From: Oxalobacteraceae bacterium UBA6704
GTDB lineage: Bacteria; Pseudomonadota; Gammaproteobacteria; Burkholderiales; Burkholderiaceae_D
Reading direction: 5' to 3'
Length of the DNA: 7,829 nt
Assembly: GCA_002454505.1 (NCBI GenBank)
Contig: DKJA01000201.1
Span: 1-7,829 of the forward strand
Of this stretch, positions 1-5,155 are shown in pieces. Position numbers and translations under genes: made by a program. How positions within the stretch are numbered: position 1 is the stretch's first letter; the number at the start of each line of letters is the position of its first letter. Under the pieces are notes generated by a model, which saw only the letters and a program-made list of their open reading frames with translations, searched no databases and was not told where the DNA came from.

Positions 1-1
1 C

Positions 2-460
2 GACGTGCTGGCCGCGCAGGCGGGCATCGTGCTTGTCGATGGCGAGTTCGACGGCGAGGCGTTTCCCGTGCCGGTCATGGCCAGTTCGGAGATCGTGGTG
101 CAGGTGTCGAACAGCGCCACGTCGATCAAGAATGCCTACATGATGATCAAGCGGCTGAATCACGAGCTGGGCCGGCGGCCGTTCGGCATCGTCGTCACCG
201 GTGCCTCCGAGAGGGAAGCACGGGTGGTTTACGATAATATGGCACAGGCGGCAAGCCGTTACCTGGCCGTAAACCTCGTATCGATGGGTTCCGTGCCGGC
301 CGACGAATATTTGCACCGCGCCGCGCGCCTCGGCCGCGCCGTGGTGGACGCGTTCCCGCTGGCCGGTGCCTCGGTGGCGTTTCGTCAACTGGCGGGGCGG
401 TTTGCGCTGACCGGCTCGCCTTCCAGCCTGGCGGGGAGCGGCCTTCACTCCGGTGCCTGA
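2..460 (+). CDS. flhG: FlhG-type MinD-like ATPase, C-terminal part (5' end outside window)
   Basis: The open frame runs in from the left edge (first full codon at 2), so the start and the N-terminal Walker A/P-loop half are missing and about 152 codons remain. The visible part reads like the C-terminal half of a FlhG/FleN (MinD-family) protein. It has a hydrophobic strand GIVLVDGEF, then SEIVVQVSNSATSIKNAYMM, which matches the family pattern of a strand followed by 'S-I-x-x-A-Y-x-x-I-K', then a strand FGIVVTGA and the closing helices. FlhG proteins bind ATP, act with the GTPase FlhF at the pole or membrane, and limit flagellar number. It sits 27 nt upstream of fliA, the usual flhF-flhG-fliA order, and that context supports the call as much as the sequence does. 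It could be another MinD/ParA relative, because the diagnostic N-terminus cannot be seen. Confidence 0.75.
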   Translation, partial: DVLAAQAGIVLVDGEFDGEAFPVPVMASSEIVVQVSNSATSIKNAYMMIKRLNHELGRRPFGIVVTGASEREARVVYDNMAQAASRYLAVNLVSMGSVPADEYLHRAARLGRAVVDAFPLAGASVAFRQLAGRFALTGSPSSLAGSGLHSGA

Positions 461-487
461 AACAGCGGATAACAACAACAGAGCTAT

Positions 488-1219
488 ATGTACACGGTCA
501 AAGGGAAGGTAAACAAGGATTCGCTGCTGACGGAGCATATGCCCCTCGTGAAGCGCCTTGCTCACCACATGAAGGCGAAATTACCGCCCAGTGTGGAAGT
601 GGACGACCTGGTACAGGCAGGCATGATCGGCCTGCTCGATGCAATCAACCGCTATGAAGAAACGCATGGCGCCCAGTTCGAAACCTATGCGGTGATGCGC
701 ATCCGCGGCGCCATGCTCGACGAGCTGCGCAGCAGCGACTGGATGCCCCGCACGATGCGCCAGGACATGCGCAAGATCGAGAACGCGATGGCCGTGCTGC
801 AGCAGAAGCTGGGCCGGCCGCCGTCCGAATCGGAAGTGGCCAAGTCCCTCAAGCTGTCGCTGGGCGACTACCAGGAAATGCTGGGCGAGGGCGGCGGCCA
901 CCAGCTGCTGTACTACGAAGACTTCGCAGGCGAGGACGGCAACGACAGCTTCCTCGACCGCTATGCCCACGACGAGGAAGCGGATCCATTGCGCGCCTTG
1001 ATGGATACCGATTTCCGGCAGGCCGTCATCGATGCGATCGACGCCCTGCCGCCGCGCGAGAAACTGCTGATGGGCCTGTATTACGAGGAAGAGCTGAACC
1101 TGAAGGAGATCGGCGCCGTGATGGGCGTCTCCGAATCGCGCGTGTCGCAGCTGCACACGCAGGCCGTCGCGCGGCTGCGCGCCACCTTACGGGAGCAGGC
1201 ATGGACTGGTCCAGCGTAG
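488..1219 (+). CDS. fliA: RNA polymerase sigma-28 factor for flagellar genes (FliA)
   Basis: FliA directs RNA polymerase to late flagellar promoters (flagellin, motor, chemotaxis, flgM). The 243 residues are normal for the family. Region 2 covers about 13-88, with VEVDDLVQAGMIGLLDA (core binding, -10 recognition) and FETYAVMRIRGAMLDELR. The sigma-28 hallmark DWMPRTMRQDMRKI is at 84-97. Region 3 is about 95-145. Region 4 is about 185-234, with LPPREKLLMGLYYEEELNLK and the helix-turn-helix NLKEIGAVMGVSESRVSQLH that reads the -35 element. The start at 488 keeps the conserved N-terminal lead-in (YTVKGKVNKDSLL, comparable to the start of enterobacterial FliA). An internal ATG at 539 has GGAG only 3 nt upstream and would remove family-conserved residues. 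The ribosome binding site at 488 is weak (AGAG at 480-483). The last 19 nt overlap motC, implying coupled translation. FlgM, encoded on the opposite strand at 3492-3800, is its expected inhibitor. Confidence 0.97.
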   Translation: MYTVKGKVNKDSLLTEHMPLVKRLAHHMKAKLPPSVEVDDLVQAGMIGLLDAINRYEETHGAQFETYAVMRIRGAMLDELRSSDWMPRTMRQDMRKIENAMAVLQQKLGRPPSESEVAKSLKLSLGDYQEMLGEGGGHQLLYYEDFAGEDGNDSFLDRYAHDEEADPLRALMDTDFRQAVIDAIDALPPREKLLMGLYYEEELNLKEIGAVMGVSESRVSQLHTQAVARLRATLREQAWTGPA

Positions 1220-1947
1220 CGGGCATCCTGCTGGCGCTGGCCGGCCTGATCGTCGGGCAGGCACTCGAGGGCGGCAATCCGTCGTCGCTGATCCAGCCGG
1301 CCGCGTTTGCGATCGTCGTGGTCGGCACCGTCGGCGCCGTGCTGCTGCAGACGCGGCCGCTCACGCTGCGGCGCGGCATCCTGATGTCCGCATGGATTTT
1401 CCGCCCGCCCGAGGACGAGCGCGCCGCACTGGCCCGCGACATCCAGGCATGGAACCAGACGGTGCGCCGCGAAGGCCCGCTGGCGCTGGAACGCCACATG
1501 AACAGCGCCCGCGATGCTTTCCTGGCCAAGGGCCTGCGGATGATCGTGGACGGCATCCAGGCGGATAAACTGCGCCAGCTGCTCGACACGGAAATCACCG
1601 CATTCGAGACGGCCCAGCGGCAGGCGGTGCGCGTGTGGGAATCGGCGGCCGGCTACTCGCCGACGATCGGCATTCTCGGCGCCGTGCTGGGCCTCATTCA
1701 CGTGATGGAAAACCTGACCGATCCGGCCAAGATCGGCCCGGGCATCGCGGTGGCGTTCGTCTCCACGATCTACGGTGTCGGCCTGGCCAATCTGTTCTTC
1801 TACCCGATCGCCAACAAGCTGAAAAACATCGTCACGCTGCAGGTGCACCAGCAGGAGATCGCCGCCGCCGTCTTCCACGACATCGCCACGGGCGACTTCT
1901 CCCGCATCATGGACGAGCGCATCGCCACGCTGATGAAGGAGCACTGA
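1201..1947 (+). CDS. motC: Flagellar stator protein MotC (MotA/PomA family)
   Basis: This is the membrane stator subunit that couples ion flow to torque on FliG. The 248-residue protein has four predicted membrane segments at about 4-21, 33-50, 155-173 and 181-202, with a large cytoplasmic loop between the second and third. Conserved functional residues can be placed by motif. Arg89 and Glu97 in RREGPLALE have the same spacing as Arg90 and Glu98 of E. coli MotA, which contact FliG. Pro154 (GYSPTIGILG) and Pro202 (FFYPIANK) correspond to MotA Pro173 and Pro222. The length of about 250 and the paired MotD-type partner point to the MotC/PomA branch, not the longer E. coli-type MotA. The start at 1201 overlaps the end of fliA by 19 nt and is preceded by GGGAG at 1191-1195, 5 nt away. 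Such genomes often carry a separate motAB pair, but that cannot be seen here. It could equally be annotated MotA. Confidence 0.93.
   Translation: MDWSSVAGILLALAGLIVGQALEGGNPSSLIQPAAFAIVVVGTVGAVLLQTRPLTLRRGILMSAWIFRPPEDERAALARDIQAWNQTVRREGPLALERHMNSARDAFLAKGLRMIVDGIQADKLRQLLDTEITAFETAQRQAVRVWESAAGYSPTIGILGAVLGLIHVMENLTDPAKIGPGIAVAFVSTIYGVGLANLFFYPIANKLKNIVTLQVHQQEIAAAVFHDIATGDFSRIMDERIATLMKEH
1936..1941 (+). promoter_or_regulatory. Ribosome binding site for motD inside the motC 3' end
   Basis: AAGGAG ends 7 nt before the motD ATG at 1949. It lies entirely within the last codons of motC, so motD translation should be coupled to motC and yield matched stator subunits. Confidence 0.8.
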
Positions 1948-1948
1948 C

Positions 1949-2758
1949 ATGTCGTTCCAGTACCGCCGCGCGCGCCGGCCGTTCGACGACGAACCGGAAA
2001 ACCACGAGCGGTGGCTGATCTCGTATGCCGACTTCATCACGCTGCTGTTCGCGTTCTTCGTCGTGATGTATGCGATCTCGTCGGTGAACATCGGCAAGTA
2101 CCGGATCTTTTCCGACGCGCTGGGCGAGGCGCTGGGCGGGCAGGGCGCCAACGTCAAACCGAACACCGAAGTGCTGAACCAGCCGCTGCCGAATCCGAAC
2201 CTGAAGAAGCGTACCGAGATGATCAGGCAGGAAAAGGCGTCGATGACGAAGCTGGCGCAGGACCTGCTGTCGACGATGGCCCCGCTGGTGAAGGAAGGCA
2301 AGGTGCGCGTGACGCAGAACAGCCGCGGCGTCTCCGTCGAGATCAATGCCAGCGTGCTGTTCGACCCGAGCGAAGCGCGGCTGACGCCGGAATCGGCCGA
2401 AGCGCTGCGCGCCGTCGCGGACGTGCTGAAAGCCGATCCGCATGCGATCCAGGTCGAAGGCCACACGGACGACCAGCCGATCCGCAACATCTACCCGTCG
2501 AACTGGGAACTCTCCGCGATGCGCGCCGCCACCGTGGTGCGGCTGTTCATCGAGGCGGGCGTCGCCCCCGCACGGCTGACAGCCGTCGGCCACGCGTCGA
2601 ACCACCCGGTGGCCCCGAACGACGACCCCATTGGCCGCGCCCGCAACCGGCGCGTGGCGGTGACGATCCTGTCCGCCGTGCCCGATCCGGAAACGGAAAT
2701 CCCCACGGCCGGCGAACCCGCCGCCGTCACACCGCCGCCGCCTCCCGCTGCGCAATAA
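1949..2758 (+). CDS. motD: Flagellar stator protein MotD (MotB/OmpA family)
   Basis: This is the partner of MotC. It forms the ion channel and anchors the stator to peptidoglycan. Of 269 residues, 1-22 form a basic, cytoplasmic N-terminus containing ENHERW. A single membrane helix at about 24-46 (SYADFITLLFAFFVVMYAIS) carries the ion-binding Asp28, equivalent to Asp32 of E. coli MotB. The linker/plug region is about 47-115. An OmpA-like peptidoglycan-binding domain spans about 120-242, with VEGHTDDQP (169-177), SNWELSAMRA and the closing GRARNRRVAVTIL. The last 27 residues are a Pro/Ala-rich disordered tail. The combination ENHERW plus SYADFITLLFAFFVVMYAISSVN is typical of MotD as opposed to MotB. 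The start is 1 nt after the motC stop, with AAGGAG at 1936-1941 lying inside the motC coding end. No mutation of a key residue is seen. Confidence 0.93.
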   Translation: MSFQYRRARRPFDDEPENHERWLISYADFITLLFAFFVVMYAISSVNIGKYRIFSDALGEALGGQGANVKPNTEVLNQPLPNPNLKKRTEMIRQEKASMTKLAQDLLSTMAPLVKEGKVRVTQNSRGVSVEINASVLFDPSEARLTPESAEALRAVADVLKADPHAIQVEGHTDDQPIRNIYPSNWELSAMRAATVVRLFIEAGVAPARLTAVGHASNHPVAPNDDPIGRARNRRVAVTILSAVPDPETEIPTAGEPAAVTPPPPPAAQ

Positions 2759-2767
2759 CCAAAAGCA

Positions 2768-2790
2768 AAAATAGGGACAGACCCTGTTTT
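2768..2790 (+). repeat. Outlying hairpin unit of the GGGGACAGACCCC repeat family
   Basis: The left arm at 2768-2776 (AAAATAGGG) pairs with CCCTGTTTT at 2782-2790 around the loop ACAGA, giving 9 bp with one G-T wobble. It is a diverged copy of the core found in the 41-bp units downstream. It lies 10 nt after the motD stop and ends in TTTT, so it could also help terminate the motD transcript; that role is inferred. The bases from 2795 to 2841 begin GAAAT and end CCGATTT like a unit, but are otherwise too diverged to count as a clear copy. Confidence 0.65.
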
Positions 2791-2841
2791 ACAGGAAATT
2801 ACCGTAAGACAGGTGGCGCACTGCCGCGGCGTATCCGATTT

Positions 2842-2964
2842 GAAATATTGCCGAGAAAATGGGGACAGACCCCATTTTCCAGGAAATGTTTCTCGAAAAA
2901 TGGGGTCTGTCCCCATTTTTCGGGAAACGTTGCAAATCAAATGGAGCCTGTCACCGGTTTTCGG
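2842..2964. repeat. Three contiguous 41-bp tandem units with palindromic cores
   Basis: Units lie at 2842-2882, 2883-2923 and 2924-2964. Each starts GAAA(T/C)-TTG/TTC, continues into (A)AAATGG-GxCxGTC/GAC-CC and ends in TTTTC-G. Unit 1 forms a 10-bp stem (2855-2864 with 2870-2879) around loop ACAGA. Unit 2 forms a perfect 12-bp stem (2894-2905 with 2911-2922) around loop TCTGT, the reverse complement of the first loop. Unit 3 is degenerate (GGAGCCTGTCACC), about 25 of 32 bases like unit 2 over the core and right flank. The array fills the gap between converging operons, typical of REP/BIME-like elements and extragenic hairpins. The strong stems could block readthrough on both strands. There is no transposase gene in the window. 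Confidence 0.85.
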
Positions 2965-2969
2965 GCAAC

Positions 2970-2994
2970 AAAAAACCGGGCGACGGCCCGGTTT
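2970..2994 (-). terminator. Rho-independent terminator of the flgA-flgM-flgN transcript
   Basis: Read on the minus strand, AAACCGGGC pairs with GCCCGGTTT around a CGTC tetraloop (stem bases 2986-2994 with 2973-2981, including A-T pairs) and runs into six T residues at 2975-2970. It lies 20 nt beyond the flgN stop codon. The GC-rich stem and U-run form a textbook intrinsic terminator in this orientation. On the plus strand only three T residues follow the stem, so it is less convincing for motD. Confidence 0.88.
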
Positions 2995-3014
2995 GGCGTG
3001 GAGCGAGCGAAAGC

Positions 3015-3482
3015 TCAGCCGGCGAGGAAGCCGCGGGAGGTGGTGTTCGTGCTCGTGCGGCCGGAAGGGCCGTAGACGGCGCCGGCCTGGCTCGGCGGGC
3101 GCAACGCCTGCAGTGCGCCTTGCGTGTTGGATAGCTGCTTGTTGATCAGCATGCCGTTCAGGCGGTTCAGTTCCTTGGCGTCGCGGGTCTGGTCCAGTAC
3201 TTCGTTCCACAGCGCCGTGTCGTCCGACGTGCCTTTCGCGGCCAGCCACACTTCCATACCCGCCTCGCGTGCTTCGAAGCCGGCGCTGCCCAGTGCGCGG
3301 TGGCGCTCGGTGGCCAGCGCGCCCATCTGGCTGATCAGGTCGGACTTGCGCGGCGTCAGCTGCGCCAGGTTGTCGATATCGGCGGCCACCAGATACTGCT
3401 GCTCTTCCTTCAGCACGTCGAGCAGGGCGACGATCAGCCGCTGTTCTTCGCGCAAGTTCTGGATGGGGGCGCCGTTATGCAT
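3015..3482 (-). CDS. flgN: Flagellar export chaperone FlgN
   Basis: FlgN is a small cytoplasmic helical chaperone that binds the C-termini of the hook-filament junction proteins FlgK and FlgL and delivers them to the type III export gate. The 155-residue product has the expected mostly helical, coiled-coil-prone body. The family N-terminal pattern is EEQRLIVALLDVLKEEQQYL (12-31), followed by DIDNLAQLTPRKSDLISQM and, near the end, LNGMLINKQL. The closing segment, YGPSGRTSTNTTSRGFLAG, is flexible. It starts 9 nt after the flgM stop, and the stop codon TAA overlaps the probable ribosome binding site (TAAGGT, minus strand 3494-3489). It is therefore probably co-transcribed and translationally linked with flgM. 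FlgN sequences are weakly conserved, so the call leans on the flgA-flgM-flgN neighbourhood as well as this pattern. Confidence 0.93.
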   Translation of the reverse strand: MHNGAPIQNLREEQRLIVALLDVLKEEQQYLVAADIDNLAQLTPRKSDLISQMGALATERHRALGSAGFEAREAGMEVWLAAKGTSDDTALWNEVLDQTRDAKELNRLNGMLINKQLSNTQGALQALRPPSQAGAVYGPSGRTSTNTTSRGFLAG

Positions 3483-3491
3483 GGTATGACC

Positions 3492-3800
3492 TTATCGTTT
3501 GCGGGAATGCAGCAGGTCCTTGACTGTGTCGAGCAGTCCGTCCGCCACCTTCTCCGAGTTGACCTGGAACTCGCCATCGGCGATGGCCAGCTTGATGCGT
3601 TCCACTTTCTTCGTATCGAACACGGCGCTGCTGCTGCTGGCAGCCATTGCCTGGCCCTGGGAGGACAGGCGCACGCTGTCGGAATTCGTCTGCGTCGTCG
3701 TGGTCGCTGCCGCCTTGTCGGCGGTACGGGCATTGTTCGCCGTCGACGTGGACGTCGCTGGCAGGCCCGCGTTCTTCACTGAATCGTTATTGATTTTCAC
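3492..3800 (-). CDS. flgM: Anti-sigma-28 factor FlgM
   Basis: FlgM binds FliA and keeps it off core polymerase until the hook-basal body can export FlgM, which releases late gene expression. The 102 residues have a Thr/Ser/Ala-rich N-terminal half, disordered and expected to carry the export signal. Then comes the family motif DSVRLSSQGQ at 41-50 and the sigma-binding C-terminal half, FDTKKVERIKLAIADGEF at 61-78, then QVNSEKVADGLL to 90. The start is GTG at 3800 (minus strand), preceded by GAGGAA with AGGA 7 nt upstream. No in-frame ATG lies nearby, and MKINNDSVKN is the expected family beginning. A sigma-28 promoter 49 nt upstream implies autoregulation by its target FliA. flgN follows after 9 nt. 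Confidence 0.96.
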   Translation of the reverse strand: MKINNDSVKNAGLPATSTSTANNARTADKAAATTTTQTNSDSVRLSSQGQAMAASSSSAVFDTKKVERIKLAIADGEFQVNSEKVADGLLDTVKDLLHSRKR

Positions 3801-3807
3801 AGCATCT

Positions 3808-3813
3808 TCCTCG
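3808..3813 (-). promoter_or_regulatory. Ribosome binding site supporting the flgM GTG start
   Basis: Minus-strand GAGGAA-type purine tract, with AGGA at 3811-3808, is 7 nt from the GTG at 3800-3798. An ATG at 3805-3803 is only 2 nt from the tract, is out of frame and stops after two codons, so the GTG is the supported start. Confidence 0.75.
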
Positions 3814-3848
3814 TTGGTGGGAGCTTTTTTACTCCGGTGTACGAGTTC

Positions 3849-3875
3849 TTAACGGCGCGGCTGCCGCGAACTTTA
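3849..3875 (-). promoter_or_regulatory. Sigma-28 (FliA) promoter driving flgM-flgN
   Basis: On the minus strand, TAAAGTTC (3875-3868) is followed by exactly 11 nt and then GCCGTTAA (3856-3849). The enterobacterial sigma-28 consensus is TAAAGTTT-N11-GCCGATAA, so 14 of 16 positions match with ideal spacing. The expected start site, roughly 7 nt downstream near 3842, leaves a leader of about 40 nt to the flgM GTG. It sits in the 94-nt flgA-flgM gap, where a late promoter for flgM is known in enterobacteria. The 11-nt spacer is the centre of a 13-bp GC palindrome. Confidence 0.9.
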
Positions 3876-3894
3876 GCGCCGCCGGCCGATATTT

Positions 3895-4590
3895 TCAGAA
3901 TGCCACCTCGACCAATCCGCCCGCCCGGGCCACGCCGCTGACGGCCTGTCCGCCGGCCGTGCGCACCTGCACCGTCTGGCCTTCCGCCGCATTGGCGGCC
4001 GCCTTGCCTTCGGCCGACACGCGGAAACCGGCGCCGCTCGATACGAGACGCACCAGCTGCCCCGTCTGCACGACGGGCTTGCTGCGCAGGCTGTCCAGCC
4101 GCACCGGCGTGCCTGCCGAAACGGAAACATTGCTGATCCGGCCAAGCACCTGCGCCTTGTCCGTGGCGATGCTGGCAGGCAGCGTCGTCAGGTCGCCCTG
4201 CTGCGTCACCAGCTGGCTCTCGACGATCGCCTGTCCCTGCGCCAGCGGCGCGGCGGCGGCGATGTAGTTGCCCAGCACCGACACCGTCGCCTGAATATAC
4301 ACGGTCCATGGCGACGGGGCCGCACAGCGCACGCCCACCGTCGTCTTGCCCCATGGCTTACTCCCCGGCATCATGAACGCTTCCGGCGCCGGGCACGCGG
4401 CCAGCTTCATCCGCGTGTCGATATTACCGACGGTGACGGTCACCTTGCCCGGCAGCCCGGCGCTCTGGACCTGCAGGAACTGGTCGACCGTCTGGCGCAG
4501 CTGCGCCGGATCCATCGCATCGGCGTAAGCCGTACTCGTCAATACCAGTAACAGGGCGGGAAGCAAGGGTTTCATGGCGGCTTGTTGCAT
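3895..4590 (-). CDS. flgA: Flagellar P-ring assembly chaperone FlgA
   Basis: FlgA is a periplasmic chaperone needed to assemble FlgI into the P ring around the rod. The 231-residue product starts with a Sec signal peptide: hydrophobic LLPALLLVLTSTAYA with probable cleavage after AYA (23/24). The N-terminal domain holds two cysteines, Cys66 and Cys89 (KLAACPAP and VGVRCAAP), placed as in other FlgA proteins and likely to form a disulfide. A SAF-type domain follows at about 110-172 (LAQGQAIVESQLVTQQGDL and GRISNVSVSAGTPVRLDSL). The C-terminal chaperone domain (VVQTGQLVRLVSSGAGFRVS and GQTVQVRTAGG) runs to the end. The start is uncertain. ATG at 4590 and ATG at 4575 (MKPLLPALLL, a more usual signal peptide start) both lack a clear ribosome binding site. 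It is divergent from flgB and upstream of flgM, the usual flgNMA/flgBCDE arrangement. Confidence 0.93.
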   Translation of the reverse strand: MQQAAMKPLLPALLLVLTSTAYADAMDPAQLRQTVDQFLQVQSAGLPGKVTVTVGNIDTRMKLAACPAPEAFMMPGSKPWGKTTVGVRCAAPSPWTVYIQATVSVLGNYIAAAAPLAQGQAIVESQLVTQQGDLTTLPASIATDKAQVLGRISNVSVSAGTPVRLDSLRSKPVVQTGQLVRLVSSGAGFRVSAEGKAAANAAEGQTVQVRTAGGQAVSGVARAGGLVEVAF

Positions 4591-4726
4591 CAGTGAATGT
4601 CAGCCATCTTACGCGGGCGCGGCGCCCCGAAAGCGCCGAACAGGGGTGGAAAGCCCATGCTTATCGCACGATCATTTGCCATGCGGCATCCGTATCATCG
4701 ACTCTGTCACCGATGGAAGGATCGCC
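4591..4726. other. Divergent flgA/flgB intergenic region, promoters unassigned
   Basis: This 136-nt gap must hold promoters for two diverging flagellar transcripts. I see no convincing sigma-28, sigma-54 or strong sigma-70 pair. A hairpin-capable GC segment (CGGCGC at 4620-4625 with GCGCCG at 4633-4638) has no T-run. If this organism uses FlhDC, its degenerate box would be expected here, but I cannot recognise it by eye. Confidence 0.5.
4715..4721 (+). promoter_or_regulatory. Ribosome binding site that fixes the flgB start
   Basis: GGAAGGA ends 5 nt before the ATG at 4727. The reading frame stays open upstream to 4574, but those 51 extra codons overlap the flgA start region and do not look like FlgB. 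The site and the family N-terminus both choose 4727. Confidence 0.85.
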
Positions 4727-5143
4727 ATGCTAGGCAAACTCGACAACCACCTGCGCTTCAATGAAACCGTGCTGAGCCTGCGCTCGGAACGCCAGAGCGT
4801 GCTGGCGTCCAATATCGCCAACGCGGATACGCCGAACTACAAGGCGCGCGACATCGACTTCACGACGGCCTTGAAGAGCGCAATGAACACGACCGCGCAG
4901 ACCGGCACGCTGGCGACGACGAAGTCGACGCATTTCCCGTCCCCTCCGCAAGACGGCAGCACGCTGGCCGATGGCACGCCGCTGCTGTACCGCGGCATCG
5001 TGCAGGGCGCGGTGGACGGCAACACGGTCGACATGGACGTCGAACGCAACCAGTTCGCCGACAACGCGCTGCGCTACGAGGCGGGCGTCACGTTCATCAA
5101 CAGCCAGATCAAGGGCCTGATGACCGCCATCCAGGGTCAATAA
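4727..5143 (+). CDS. flgB: Flagellar proximal rod protein FlgB
   Basis: FlgB is a subunit of the proximal rod that crosses the periplasm and links the MS ring to the hook. It is exported by the flagellar type III system without a cleaved signal. The 138-residue length is normal. The N-terminal rod/hook motif LASNIANADTPNYKARDIDF is at 26-45. The C-terminal helix, expected to coil against the N-terminus, follows GNTVDMDVERNQFADNALRY (108-127) and includes FINSQIKGLMTAI. The middle, about 60-90 (Thr/Ser/Pro-rich), is variable as in the family. It is the first gene of flgBCDE; flgC starts 12 nt after its stop. Confidence 0.96.
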   Translation: MLGKLDNHLRFNETVLSLRSERQSVLASNIANADTPNYKARDIDFTTALKSAMNTTAQTGTLATTKSTHFPSPPQDGSTLADGTPLLYRGIVQGAVDGNTVDMDVERNQFADNALRYEAGVTFINSQIKGLMTAIQGQ

Positions 5144-5155
5144 AGGAGCAACGTC

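Noticed and set aside
1081..2490. Long minus-strand open frame of 469 codons opposite fliA, motC and motD
   Set aside because: It is antisense to three well-recognised genes, is rich in Arg/Ser/His and low-complexity residues, and has no family motif or ribosome binding site. GC-rich codon use leaves such shadow frames open.
2842..2964. Possible CRISPR array
   Set aside because: The units abut with no unique spacers, the repeat itself varies between copies, and there are only three; no cas genes are nearby.
2859..3134. Small plus-strand open frame with peptide MGTDPIF and KWGLSPF, and a similar one on the minus strand
   Set aside because: These peptides are direct translations of the palindromic repeat units, so they appear on both strands; they are artefacts of the repeats.
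3797..3805. Two-codon reading frame ATG-CTG-TGA overlapping the flgM GTG start (minus strand)
   Set aside because: Its ATG is only 2 nt from the ribosome binding site, too close for efficient initiation; it is most likely chance.
4620..4638. GC hairpin CGGCGC/GCGCCG between flgA and flgB as a terminator
   Set aside because: There is no T-run on either strand, and it lies between divergent gene starts where a terminator is not expected.
4647..4660. Sigma-54-like -24/-12 element before flgB (TGG at 4647-4649, GC at 4659-4660)
   Set aside because: The GG-GC spacing is 9, not the required 10, and the flanking consensus bases are poor.
4661..4667. Sigma-28 -10-like GCGATAA on the minus strand upstream of flgA
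   Set aside because: No TAAA-like -35 lies at the correct distance, and one C of the -10 core is missing.
4574..4726. Upstream extension of the flgB frame to an ATG at 4574
   Set aside because: The extra 51 residues do not resemble FlgB, overlap the flgA start on the other strand, and lack a ribosome binding site, whereas 4727 has GGAAGGA and the family N-terminus.
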